A DNA stretch of 64,000 nt from assembly GCF_030815415.1 (NCBI RefSeq), contig NZ_JAUSWW010000001.1, positions 3,906,001 through 3,970,000 on the forward strand. The letters run 5' to 3'. The position numbers were made by a program, and so were the translations under genes. Below, in pieces: positions 51,269-59,589 of the stretch. Every line of letters starts with the position of its first letter. The first letter of the stretch is position 1. This DNA is from Streptomyces canus. GTDB lineage: Bacteria; Actinomycetota; Actinomycetes; Streptomycetales; Streptomycetaceae. The notes beneath the pieces were generated by a model. It was not told the origin of the DNA and did not search any database. It was given only the letters and a program-made list of their open reading frames with translations.

Positions 51269-52114
51269 TCATGCGGTCGCGGACCGGTACTTCCGCACCG
51301 CCAGCGTCCTGAACAGGACGACGATCAAGATGGACCAGATCAGCGACGCCCACACCGGGTGCTGCATGGGCCAGGCATCGGAGGTCGAGACCCCTGGGTT
51401 GCCGAAGAGCACGCGGGAGGCCTGGACCGTGGCGCTGAACGGGTTCCAGTCGGCGACATGGCGCAGCCAGGGCGTCATCTGGCTGGAGTCCACGAACGCG
51501 TTCGAGACGAAGGTGACCGGGAAGAGCCAGATCAGCCCGCCCGAGGTAGCCGCCTCCGGGGTCCGCACGGAGAGTCCGATCAGCGCGCCGACCCACGTGA
51601 AGGCGTACCCGAGCAGAAGCAGCAGACCGAAGGCGCCGAGCACCTCACCGACGCTGGTGTGGGTGCGCCAGCCGACCAGCAGGGCGACCATCGCCAGCAC
51701 GAACAGCGTGAGCGCCGTCTGCACCAGATCGGCGAGGGTCCGCCCGGTCAGCACCGCGCCGCGCGCCATGGGCAGCGAGCGGAAGCGGTCGATGAGCCCC
51801 TTGTGCATGTCGTCGGCGATCCCGGCGCCCGCGCCCGCGGTGGCGAAGGTGACGGTCTGGGCGAAGATGCCGGCCATCAGGAACTCGCGGTAGACCGCGG
51901 GGTCCGTGGTGCCGCCGATGTTCATGGAGCCGCCGAACACATAGCTGAACAGCACCACGAACATGATCGGCTGGATGAGCCCGAAGATGACCATCTCGGG
52001 GATCCTGGACATGCGGATCAGGTTGCGTTTCGCGACGACCAGCGAGTCCCGGATCGACTGGCTGACCGGGTTCGTGGCGGGCGTGACGCGTACGGCGTCG
52101 GTGACGGCGCTCAC
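51269..52114 (-). CDS. ABC-2 type permease (DrrB-like)
   Basis: 281 aa, six transmembrane helices with the ABC-2 DrrB layout: short cytoplasmic N terminus, FGLIQPIMFVVLFSYVFGGS in helix 1, GIADDMHKGLIDRFRSLPM after helix 2, GLIWLFPVTFVSNAFV. It forms the membrane part of an exporter with the ATPase encoded upstream; DrrAB pairs export antibiotics such as daunorubicin or polyketides. GTG start overlapping the ATPase stop by 4 bases (GTGA). Confidence 0.9.
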   Translation of the reverse strand: MSAVTDAVRVTPATNPVSQSIRDSLVVAKRNLIRMSRIPEMVIFGLIQPIMFVVLFSYVFGGSMNIGGTTDPAVYREFLMAGIFAQTVTFATAGAGAGIADDMHKGLIDRFRSLPMARGAVLTGRTLADLVQTALTLFVLAMVALLVGWRTHTSVGEVLGAFGLLLLLGYAFTWVGALIGLSVRTPEAATSGGLIWLFPVTFVSNAFVDSSQMTPWLRHVADWNPFSATVQASRVLFGNPGVSTSDAWPMQHPVWASLIWSILIVVLFRTLAVRKYRSATA

Positions 52115-53139
52115 TGGCCGGCCTCCTTCTTCTGGCGGCGGTCCTGGGCGTCCTTGGCGGCACCGCTCGCACTGGCGGCACCGTTCCCCTCCGTCTCGGC
52201 CTGCGCGTGGTGGCCGGTCAGGGAGAGGAAGACGTCGTCGAGGGTGGGGCGGCGCAGGCCGATGTCGTCTATCTCGATGCCGTGCACGTCGAGTTCGCGG
52301 ATGACCTCGGCGAGGAGCTTCGCGCCGCCGGTGACGGGCACGGTGAGCTTGCGGGTGTGGTCCTCGACGGTGGTCTCGCCCTTGCCGAAGCCGGCGAGCA
52401 CGTCCCGGGCGGTCGGGATGTGCTCGCGCTCGTGCACCACGACCTCGACGCGCTCGCCGCCGGTGCGGGCCTTGAGCTGGTCGGAGGTGCCGCGAGCGAT
52501 GACGCGGCCTTGGTCGACGACCGCGATGTCGTGCGCGAGGTGGTCGGCCTCTTCGAGGTACTGCGTGGTCAGCAGCAGGGTCGTACCGCCGGAGACGAGC
52601 TGCTTGATGACCTCCCACAGCTGCTGGCGGTTGCGCGGGTCGAGGCCGGTCGTCGGTTCGTCCATGAACATCACGGGCGGGGAGACGACCAGGGCGGCCG
52701 CGAGGTCGAGGCGGCGGCGCATGCCTCCGGAGTAGGTCTTCGCGGGGCGGTCGGCGGCGTCCGCGAGGTGGAACTGGTCGAGCAGTTCACCGGCCCGGAC
52801 CTTCGCGTCCTTGGCCTTCATCTGGTAGAGCTGGCCGACCATCTGGAGGTTCTCGCGGCCGGTCAGATACTCGTCGACGGCGGCGAACTGGCCGGACAGA
52901 CCGATCGAGCGCCGCACCTCGTTGGGATGCTTGAGCACGTCGAGGCCCGCGACGACCGCCTTGCCGCTGTCGGGTCGCAGCAGGGTCGTCAGACAGCGGA
53001 CGGTCGTCGTCTTGCCCGCGCCGTTCGGCCCGAGCAGGCCCAGGACGGTGCCTTCCGGCACGTCGAGGTCGACGCCGTCCAGAGCCCTTACGTCACCGAA
53101 GGTCTTCACCAGGCCTTCGGCATAGATGGCGCCTGGCAT
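52111..53139 (-). CDS. ABC transporter ATP-binding protein (DrrA family)
   Basis: 342 aa. ABC domain with Walker A GPNGAGKTT, signature YSGGMRRRL, Walker B MFMDEPTTGLD and switch His in TTQYLEEADH, followed by the DrrA C-terminal domain and a disordered Ala/Lys-rich tail. It powers export through the permease encoded next. The ATG at 53139 is chosen since GGAG precedes it; a GTG four codons earlier is also possible. The palindrome at 53251-53266 is a likely control site. Confidence 0.92.
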   Translation of the reverse strand: MPGAIYAEGLVKTFGDVRALDGVDLDVPEGTVLGLLGPNGAGKTTTVRCLTTLLRPDSGKAVVAGLDVLKHPNEVRRSIGLSGQFAAVDEYLTGRENLQMVGQLYQMKAKDAKVRAGELLDQFHLADAADRPAKTYSGGMRRRLDLAAALVVSPPVMFMDEPTTGLDPRNRQQLWEVIKQLVSGGTTLLLTTQYLEEADHLAHDIAVVDQGRVIARGTSDQLKARTGGERVEVVVHEREHIPTARDVLAGFGKGETTVEDHTRKLTVPVTGGAKLLAEVIRELDVHGIEIDDIGLRRPTLDDVFLSLTGHHAQAETEGNGAASASGAAKDAQDRRQKKEAGQ

Positions 53140-53250
53140 ATGAGTCTCCACGTCGTCGGGGATTCTTGGAAAAGCCTAGGTTCGTACGTTTTTGCTCCGC
53201 CTGATGGATGGCGGCATGGCGGCGGTGATCCGGCCACGAGACACACCATA

Positions 53251-53266
53251 ACGCGATGTATCGCGT
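53251..53266 (-). promoter_or_regulatory. Perfect palindromic operator upstream of the ABC exporter
   Basis: ACGCGATGTATCGCGT has perfect 7-bp arms around GT, 112 bases upstream of the ATPase start. PadR- and TetR-type regulators of drrAB-like exporters use such sites; no such regulator gene is adjacent. Confidence 0.6.
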
Positions 53267-53334
53267 CTCTCAACGGACTTACTCGAACGGGTGATGGAGA
53301 GGCTCCTGAGCTGGGAGTTCGGTGTTCCGGCGGC

Positions 53335-54573
53335 TCAGTCGATGACCGTGTAGCCCGCGTCCCGCAGGGCCTGGCCGACCTCGGCGCAGTGCTCCGGACC
53401 CTTCGTCTCCAGGTGCAGCTCCACCTCCGCCTCCGTGAGCCCGAGCCGTGGATCGGTCCGTACGTGACTCACGTCGAGGACGTTAGCGTCCACCACTGAC
53501 AACGCCCCGAGAAGTGTCGCGAGGGCGCCCGGACGGTCCGTCAGCCTGAGCCGTACGGCCAGATAGCGACCCTGCGCGGACATACCGTGGCGCAGCACGC
53601 GTTGCAGGAGCACCGGGTCGACGTTGCCGCCGGACAGCACCGCCACGACCGGCCCCTCGAAGGCACCGGGGTCGCTCAGCAGTGCCGCGATCGGGCTCGC
53701 CCCGGCCGGCTCGACGACCAGCTTGGCCCGCTCCAGACTCAGCAGCAGCGCCGCGGACAGCTCGTCCTCCGACACCGTACGCACTTCGTCGACGAGCTCG
53801 CCGATGATTTCGAACGGCACATCGCCGGGCCGGCCGACCTTCATGCCGTCGGCCATCGTCACCGGGTTCTCGATCGACACCGGACGCCCGGCCGCCAACG
53901 AGGGCGGGTACGCGGCCGCGCCCGCGGCCTGGACGCCGACGATCCGCACATCGGGCCTGATCGACTTCACCGCGATCGCGACACCGGCCGCGAGCCCGCC
54001 GCCGCCGATGCCGAGGACGATCGTGCGCACCTCCGGGCACTGCTCCAGGATCTCCAGACCGACCGTGCCCTGACCGGCGATGATGTCGGGATGGTCGAAG
54101 GGGTGGATGAACACCGCGCCGGTCTGCTCCGCGTACTCCTGCGCGGCGGCCAGCGTCTCGTCGACCACCTGCCCGTGCAGCCGGACCTCGGCGCCGTACT
54201 CCCGGGTCGCGCTGATCTTCGGCAGCGGGGCACCCTTCGGCATGAACACCGTGGAACGCACACCGAGCAGGGCCGACGCCAGCGCGACGCCCTGCGCGTG
54301 GTTGCCGGCGCTCGCGGCGACGACCCCGGCGGCCCGCTCCTCGGGCAGCAGCCCGGCGATCCGGACGTATGCGCCGCGCAGCTTGAACGAGCCCGTCCGC
54401 TGGAGGTTCTCGCACTTGAAGTGCACCGGCGAGCCCACCAGCTGGGTCAGGTGCCGGCTGCCCTCCATCGCGGTCACCCTCGCCACCCCCATGAGCATCT
54501 TCCGGGCGCCGCGCACATCGTCCAGGGTGACGGGCCGCAGGGAGTGCAAGGAGTCAGCCGTGCCATAGCTCAT
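53335..54573 (-). CDS. ilvA: Threonine ammonia-lyase (threonine dehydratase) with ACT domain
   Basis: 412 aa, PLP fold-type II. Schiff-base Lys in GSFKLRGAY, substrate loop ASAGNHAQG, phosphate-binding GIGGGGLAAGV, and a C-terminal ACT-type domain (about 330-410; LRLTDRPGALATLL, VSHVRTDPRL) for allosteric control. It makes 2-oxobutyrate from threonine, the first step of isoleucine synthesis, or degrades threonine. Length and one ACT repeat match the short IlvA/TdcB class. Divergent from a MarR regulator with a 145-bp gap. Confidence 0.93.
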   Translation of the reverse strand: MSYGTADSLHSLRPVTLDDVRGARKMLMGVARVTAMEGSRHLTQLVGSPVHFKCENLQRTGSFKLRGAYVRIAGLLPEERAAGVVAASAGNHAQGVALASALLGVRSTVFMPKGAPLPKISATREYGAEVRLHGQVVDETLAAAQEYAEQTGAVFIHPFDHPDIIAGQGTVGLEILEQCPEVRTIVLGIGGGGLAAGVAIAVKSIRPDVRIVGVQAAGAAAYPPSLAAGRPVSIENPVTMADGMKVGRPGDVPFEIIGELVDEVRTVSEDELSAALLLSLERAKLVVEPAGASPIAALLSDPGAFEGPVVAVLSGGNVDPVLLQRVLRHGMSAQGRYLAVRLRLTDRPGALATLLGALSVVDANVLDVSHVRTDPRLGLTEAEVELHLETKGPEHCAEVGQALRDAGYTVID

Positions 54574-54590
54574 GACACAAGCATCGCAGT

Positions 54591-54615
54591 TCACAGGCGC
54601 AAGCGGCCGCTGTGA
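54591..54615. promoter_or_regulatory. TCACAG-N13-CTGTGA dyad between ilvA and the MarR gene
   Basis: TCACAG (54591-54596) and CTGTGA (54610-54615) are perfectly inverted. The site lies between divergent starts, so either gene could be controlled, perhaps by the MarR protein. Confidence 0.45.
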
Positions 54616-54718
54616 CCAACCTCCGAGACCGGTTTCCGCAGCGCCGGTACGGCCCGCCTTCCGGCCGCGTACCCTGTCCCCCAACCCAGCACCCCTTATC
54701 TGAAGTGAGCCCCCGGCC

Positions 54719-55243
54719 ATGCCCACAACACCTGAAATGTCGATGGACATGACGACCGTCGGTGACACCGGTCTCCTCGACACGCTGCAGCACGAGGTGG
54801 CGGTCTTCGCCCGTCGTGCCGAACAGACCCGGCTCGGCGGAGTCGGGCAGGTGCGCAACTCCATGGACCGCGCCGCATATCTGCTGCTCAACCGGCTCGA
54901 CAAGGAAGGCCCGATGGGCGTCAAGGCGCTCGCCGCGAGCATGGGCATCGACTCGTCGACGGTCACCCGGCAGGTGGCGCCGCTCGTGGACACCGGGCTC
55001 GTCAAGCGCACCTCGCACCCGGAGGACGGCCGGGCGGTGGTGCTCCAGCTGTCCCCGCGCGGGCTGTCGCGACTGGAGGAAGTGCGTTCCTCCCGGCGTC
55101 AGTTGATGGCCGAGCTGACACACGACTGGTCACCGGAGGAGCGCGAGGCGTTCTGCACGCTCCTCACGCGCTTCAACACCGCGCTCTCCTCCCGGATGGC
55201 GGCCCAGGGCCTGCCGGGCGCGGACGCGCCGTCAGCTTCCTGA
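54719..55243 (+). CDS. MarR-family transcriptional regulator
   Basis: 174 aa. Winged helix domain (about 45-140): MDRAAYLLLNRLDKEGPMGVKALAASMGIDSSTVTRQVAPLVDTGLVKRTSHPEDGR with the wing DGR. The acidic C terminus (SPEEREAFCTLLTRF) forms the dimer helix. Divergent from ilvA. The ATG at 54719 gives an extended N terminus; a later ATG in MSMDM is possible. Its ligand is unknown. Confidence 0.92.
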   Translation: MPTTPEMSMDMTTVGDTGLLDTLQHEVAVFARRAEQTRLGGVGQVRNSMDRAAYLLLNRLDKEGPMGVKALAASMGIDSSTVTRQVAPLVDTGLVKRTSHPEDGRAVVLQLSPRGLSRLEEVRSSRRQLMAELTHDWSPEEREAFCTLLTRFNTALSSRMAAQGLPGADAPSAS

Positions 55244-55434
55244 CCGCCTTTCACGCGCGCGTGGCGCACCCGTTTCCCGGGTGCGGGGCTCTCGAGGGGT
55301 GCGCGGCTCTTGACCGAAAGGCCACCCCTGGCCTCATATGAGACCGGGTCCTTGACTCGCACACGGTTCCGTATCCGGAACGTGGCGCGGGTCCCGTTCC
55401 CTCACAGGTCGCCCCTCAAGGCGGGAGGCGCGCG

Positions 55435-55938
55435 GTGCGACAACGGCATGCGTCCCAGGACGCCCGCCGGGCCCGGGAGTTCAAGGCGTTCGTCGCGGGC
55501 GCCGCCGGGCGACTGCTGCATGCCGCGACGCTTCTGACGGCGGAGGCGCCGGACGACAACCCCCGCGCGCGGCGCCTGCTGACGCTGGCGCTCGCCCACA
55601 CGTACGCGTGCTGGGACGGACTGCGCGGCGAGGACCCCTACGACCGCACCCGCCAGTACCTGGCCAGCCGCTTCGCCCGCGGCGCCTGGCATCAGTACGG
55701 CGGCCTGGGCGGTCACCGGCCGCACCCCGCGAGCCCGTTGGCCGCGCTGGCCCCGCAGGAGCGCCTCGTCCTCGTCCTGCGGCTCTACGAGGGCGTCGCC
55801 GAGGAACAGACGGCCGCTCTGCTCGGACTCGCCACGGAACGCGTCCGCACGATCTGCGACCGGGCGACGGCGACGCTGCTGCATCCCCCGCGGGGGCCCG
55901 CTCCGGCGGTGGGCGGCGCGAAGGTGGCGGCGTCATGA
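55435..55938 (+). CDS. Sigma-factor-like protein with degenerate region 2
   Basis: 167 aa, alignable to the SigE-type factor at 2812: FKAFVAGAAGRLLHAATLLTA matches FAAARAGHLYRSACLLTA, and a region-4-like part follows (SPLAALAPQERLVLVLRLYEGVAEEQTAALLGLATERVRTICDRATATL). The AEDLVQ core-binding motif is lost (RARRLLTLALAHTY instead), so it may bind RNA polymerase poorly or regulate other factors. GTG start; a small membrane protein gene follows after 31 bases, as for sigma/anti-sigma pairs. Confidence 0.75.
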   Translation: MRQRHASQDARRAREFKAFVAGAAGRLLHAATLLTAEAPDDNPRARRLLTLALAHTYACWDGLRGEDPYDRTRQYLASRFARGAWHQYGGLGGHRPHPASPLAALAPQERLVLVLRLYEGVAEEQTAALLGLATERVRTICDRATATLLHPPRGPAPAVGGAKVAAS

Positions 55939-55969
55939 GGGCGAGCGGCCACCCGGGAAGGGAGCGGCC

Positions 55970-56218
55970 ATGAACCGGCCCGAACGCGAAGCCGCCGTAC
56001 GCCGCATCATGGAGCAGGCTCATCCGCCCGTGCCACCGGAGCTTCATGCCGAGGTGGTGCGCCGGGGCGGCCGCATGCTGCGGCGCAGACGGGCAGCCCT
56101 GCGGCTGATGTGGTTCCTGATGTTCGCGGCGAGCGTCGCGTTCGTGGTGTGGGCGGTGACGGCCCGGCCCTGGGTGGAGCCGCCGTCGGAGACGACTCCA
56201 CCGCTGACCGGCTGGTGA
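55970..56218 (+). CDS. Small single-pass membrane protein
   Basis: 82 aa: cytoplasmic N terminus of about 45 residues, Arg-rich just before one membrane helix (about 47-65, LMWFLMFAASVAFVVWAV), and a short Pro/Thr-rich outside tail. No family. Its place after the sigma-like gene suggests an anti-sigma-like membrane tether, which is speculative. ATG preceded by GGAGCGG. Confidence 0.72.
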   Translation: MNRPEREAAVRRIMEQAHPPVPPELHAEVVRRGGRMLRRRRAALRLMWFLMFAASVAFVVWAVTARPWVEPPSETTPPLTGW

Positions 56219-56255
56219 CCGGCCGGAACGCCCGGCTCGTGAACCGTCGAAGGGA

Positions 56256-57410
56256 CTAGCCCAGGGCCTGCTGAAGGTCTTCCAGCAGGTCGTCGACGTT
56301 CTCGATGCCCACCGAGAGGCGCACGAGGTCGGCGGGGACCTCGAGGGCCGAGCCGGCGACCGACGCGTGCGTCATCCGGCCGGGGTGCTCGATCAGGGAC
56401 TCCACGCCGCCCAGGGACTCGCCCAGCGTGAACACCTTGGCGCGGTTGCAGACCTCGACGGCCGCCTCCTCGCCGCCCGTGACCCGGAAGGAGACCATGC
56501 CGCCGAAGGACCGCATCTGCTTGGCGGCGACCTCGTGACCGGGGTGGTCCTCCAGACCCGGGTAGAGCACCTTCGACACCCGCGCGTGCCGGGTCAGCAT
56601 GTCGGCGACCTTGGCCGCGTTCTCGCTGTGCCGGTCCATCCGCACCGGCAGCGTCTTGGCTCCGCGCAGCACCAGCCAGGAGTCGAAGGGCCCGGCGACC
56701 GCGCCCATCGCGTTCTGGTGGTACGCCAGTTCCTCACCGAGCGCCTCGTCGGCGGTGATCAGCGCGCCGCCGACGACGTCCGAGTGGCCGCCCATGTACT
56801 TGGTCAGGGAGTGCACGACCACGTCGGCGCCGAGTGACAGCGGCTGCTGCAGATACGGCGTGGCGAAGGTGTTGTCGACGACGAGCTTCGCGCCGGCGTC
56901 CCGGGCGATCTGCGCGACGGCGGCGATGTCGGTGATGCCGAGCAGCGGGTTGGAGGGGGTCTCCACCCACACGGCCTTGGTCTTCGGGGTGATGGCGGCC
57001 CGGACGGCGGCCGGGTCGCTGGTGTCGGCGACCGACCATTCGACGCCCCAGCGGGCGACGACCTTCGCGAAGAGCCGGAACGTGCCGCCGTACGCGTCGT
57101 TGGGGATGACCACGTGGTCGCCGGGGCTGAGCAGCGTACGCAGCAGGCAGTCCTCGGCCGCCAGTCCGGACGCGAACGCGAGGCCCCGTCGGCCGCCCTC
57201 GAGGGCGGCGAGGTTCTCCTCCAGGGCGGTACGTGTCGGGTTGGCGCTGCGGCTGTACTCGTAGCCGCCGCGCAGGCCGCCGACGCCGTCCTGCTTGTAG
57301 GTCGAGACCTGGTAGATCGGCGGGACGACCGCACCGGTGAGGGGGTCCGCCGTGTTGCCCGCGTGGATGGCGAGCGTCTCGAAGTGCTGACTGATGTGCC
57401 TGTCGCTCAT
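56256..57410 (-). CDS. metB: Cystathionine gamma-synthase
   Basis: 384 aa, PLP fold-type I trans-sulfuration enzyme. Schiff-base Lys in HSLTKYMGGHSDVVGG, plus GYEYSRSANPTR, SNPLLGI and SLGGVESLIEHPG. It condenses O-succinyl- or O-acetyl-homoserine with cysteine; homologues can act as cystathionine gamma-lyase, and sequence reading cannot fully separate these. The ATG of MSDRHIS is chosen. Upstream lie three phased GGTTTTCC repeats. Confidence 0.9.
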   Translation of the reverse strand: MSDRHISQHFETLAIHAGNTADPLTGAVVPPIYQVSTYKQDGVGGLRGGYEYSRSANPTRTALEENLAALEGGRRGLAFASGLAAEDCLLRTLLSPGDHVVIPNDAYGGTFRLFAKVVARWGVEWSVADTSDPAAVRAAITPKTKAVWVETPSNPLLGITDIAAVAQIARDAGAKLVVDNTFATPYLQQPLSLGADVVVHSLTKYMGGHSDVVGGALITADEALGEELAYHQNAMGAVAGPFDSWLVLRGAKTLPVRMDRHSENAAKVADMLTRHARVSKVLYPGLEDHPGHEVAAKQMRSFGGMVSFRVTGGEEAAVEVCNRAKVFTLGESLGGVESLIEHPGRMTHASVAGSALEVPADLVRLSVGIENVDDLLEDLQQALG

Positions 57411-57466
57411 GGGCACCGAGCGTAGTCCGCTCGCGGGGCAGGCGTCGCACAGCGAGGCCGGAGAAG

Positions 57467-57539
57467 GGTTTTCCCCAGGCCGCAGAGCCGGGACGGGAGG
57501 TTTTCCCCCGGCACTCGGAGCCTGGACACGAGGTTTTCC
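57467..57539 (-). repeat. Three phased GGTTTTCC repeats upstream of metB
   Basis: GGTTTTCC occurs at 57467-57474, 57499-57506 and 57532-57539, starts 32 and 33 bases apart (about three helical turns), each within a partly conserved unit of about 33 bp. The run lies 57-129 bases upstream of the metB start. Confidence 0.6.
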
Positions 57540-57593
57540 ACAGGCCCGGGACCGGGTTGGCCAATTGTCGGCGGCGTCTGGAACGCTTGAGGC

Positions 57594-58712
57594 ATGGAAA
57601 TTCTCTGGGTCCTGATGGCGGTGGTCATGCTCGGCTTCGTGCTGCTGCCGGTCCTGCGGCGCCGCCGGGGCATGATCGAGCAGGTCCCGCCGGGCCATCC
57701 GGACGCGGCGGACCCCGCGGACTACGGCTTCGTACGGCAGGAGGAGCTGGACATCCGCATGCCCGGCCCCGACCAGGACCTGCTGGACGTCCTGGACCTG
57801 GTGCAGCGCACCCAGGACTACCGAGCGGCCTCCCAGCTGCTGGCGGGCACCGAGGCGACGGGCGAGCTGCGCTGGCAGCGGGTGCAGGCCTTCGCGGGCG
57901 CGGCCTCACTGGAGCTGTCGCAGCGGCCCGGCGGGGTGAGCGAGTCGCCGGGCGGCCAGTGGCTGCGGGTGTGGCGGTCCGAGCAGCCCAAGGACGCGGG
58001 TGGTGCGGCCATCCACGCGGAGTTCCTGGTGCAGCAGGCGTGGCGGACGGCGACGCCCGGCACGGACTCGTTCCGGATCATCATGGAGGAGGCGAAGGCG
58101 GCGTGCGGCGAGGCGGCACTGCTGGCGCCGGGTGACCCGATCCCGTACATCGTCGAGCTGTCGGTGGCCCGTGGCCTCGCCTATCCGCGGGCGGAGTTCG
58201 AGCAGCTGTGGCTGAAGATCCTGGACCGCGCCCCGGCGCACATGGGCGCGCATCTGGCGGCGCTCCACTACTGGTGCGAGAAGTGGCACGGCTCGCGTGA
58301 GCTGGCGATGTCCTTCGCGGAGGCGGCCGCGGCCCGCGCCCCGCAGGGCTCGCTCCTCGCCGCCATGCCCCTGTTCGCGGTCTTCGAGCACCTGCCCGAG
58401 GTGAACCTGGTCAGCGGCTTCTACCAGAGCGAGACCGTCACCAAGGCGATGCACGGGGCGCTGCACGCCGTGCACTCGGCCCGCGCGGACGACCCGATGC
58501 TGGCGCATGTGCGGCACCTGCTGGTCTTCTTCCTGGTCCGCGGCGAGCGCTGGCAGGAGGCCATGAACCAGCTCATACACATCGACGGCCACGTGGGCGC
58601 CCTGCCGTGGACCCTGTCCCCCGATCCGGCGGCCGAGTTCGCGGTCTACCGGGCGCTGGCGGTGGCGGGCTACGAGGCGAACGGCGGCAGCCCGGCGACG
58701 CTGCCGCACTGA
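57594..58712 (+). CDS. Membrane-anchored helical-repeat protein
   Basis: 372 aa. An N-terminal membrane helix (about 3-20), then about 350 residues of alpha-helical repeats resembling TPR/DUF4034 proteins (WQRVQAFAGAASLELSQRPGG, ALHYWCEKWHGSRELAMSFAEAAAA, RGERWQEAMNQLIHIDGHVG). No catalytic motif. Probably a cytoplasmic scaffold held at the membrane. The gene starts at ATG and is divergent from metB across the phased repeats. Confidence 0.82.
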   Translation: MEILWVLMAVVMLGFVLLPVLRRRRGMIEQVPPGHPDAADPADYGFVRQEELDIRMPGPDQDLLDVLDLVQRTQDYRAASQLLAGTEATGELRWQRVQAFAGAASLELSQRPGGVSESPGGQWLRVWRSEQPKDAGGAAIHAEFLVQQAWRTATPGTDSFRIIMEEAKAACGEAALLAPGDPIPYIVELSVARGLAYPRAEFEQLWLKILDRAPAHMGAHLAALHYWCEKWHGSRELAMSFAEAAAARAPQGSLLAAMPLFAVFEHLPEVNLVSGFYQSETVTKAMHGALHAVHSARADDPMLAHVRHLLVFFLVRGERWQEAMNQLIHIDGHVGALPWTLSPDPAAEFAVYRALAVAGYEANGGSPATLPH

Positions 58713-58724
58713 GGGGCACGGGGA

Positions 58725-58765
58725 CCGGCGTCGCCCCGCCTCGACGGAATGCGGGGCGGCGCCGG
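58725..58765 (+). terminator. Hairpin after the helical-repeat gene
   Basis: CCGGCGTCGCCCCGC (58725-58739) pairs with GCGGGGCGGCGCCGG (58751-58765) except one G-T position; 11-base loop, no T-tract. A likely GC-type terminator 12 bases after the stop. Confidence 0.6.
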
Positions 58766-58839
58766 GCCGTTGTGCGGATGCCGCTTCCGGCCACCCCCGC
58801 AGGGGCCGCCGGCGAGGAGACGAGAAGGAGCCCGCGCCC

Positions 58840-59505
58840 ATGCTGTTCGGCCGTACGCCCGTCCTGCCCACCGCCGAGCAGGCGCTGAAGGGCCGACCCG
58901 CCCCGGTGTTCGCGGTCCCCGACCGCCACACCGTCCTCGGCACCCCGCTGCTCGGCCCCTATCCCGAGGGCCTTGAGATCGCCGACTTCGCCCTGGGCTG
59001 CTTCTGGGGCGCCGAGCGCACGTTCTGGCAGCTCCCGGCCGGCGTCTGGACCACCCTGGTCGGCTACCAGGGCGGCCACACCGAGAACCCCACCTACGAA
59101 GAGGTCTGCTCCGGCCTGACCGGCCACACCGAGGTCGTCCGCGTCGTGTACGACTCCTCGCTCATCTCCTACGAGCGCCTCCTGAAGACCTTCTGGGAGT
59201 CCCACGACCCCACCCAGGGCTTCCGCCAGGGCAACGACGTCGGCACCCAGTACCGCTCCGCGATCCACACCCACACCCCCGCCCAGGCCACCACCGCCGA
59301 AGCCTCCCGCGAGACCTACCAGAAGCGCCTCACCGGCACGGGCCACGGCACGATCACCACGGAGATCCTGCCGGCGGCGGGGCGTACCTTCTATCCGGCC
59401 GAGGGGTACCACCAGCAGTACCTGGACAAGAACCCGGCCGGTTACTGCGGGATCGGCGGGACCGGTGTCTCCTGCCCGGTCGGCGTGGCCCGGGCGGATG
59501 GCTGA
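58840..59505 (+). CDS. msrA: Peptide methionine (S)-S-oxide reductase, long form
   Basis: 221 aa, MsrA fold. Catalytic GCFWG with C54, an N-terminal extension of about 45 residues, and C-terminal resolving cysteines in YCGIGGTGVSCPVG. It reduces methionine-S-sulfoxide in proteins and as free amino acid, using thioredoxin or mycothiol systems. A second MsrA gene (62625) lacks this C-terminal cysteine pair. AGGAG precedes the ATG. Confidence 0.94.
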   Translation: MLFGRTPVLPTAEQALKGRPAPVFAVPDRHTVLGTPLLGPYPEGLEIADFALGCFWGAERTFWQLPAGVWTTLVGYQGGHTENPTYEEVCSGLTGHTEVVRVVYDSSLISYERLLKTFWESHDPTQGFRQGNDVGTQYRSAIHTHTPAQATTAEASRETYQKRLTGTGHGTITTEILPAAGRTFYPAEGYHQQYLDKNPAGYCGIGGTGVSCPVGVARADG

Positions 59506-59589
59506 GCCGGGTTCACAGGCCCGCACGACCAGGCATACAAGCTGCCAGGAGTGATGCCCAAGTGACGTGGGTCGCCATAGGGTGCCTCC

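Noticed and set aside
57467..57539. Replication origin or DnaA-box cluster
   Set aside because: Only one of the three repeats comes within one mismatch of a DnaA box, and no dnaA or dnaN gene is near.
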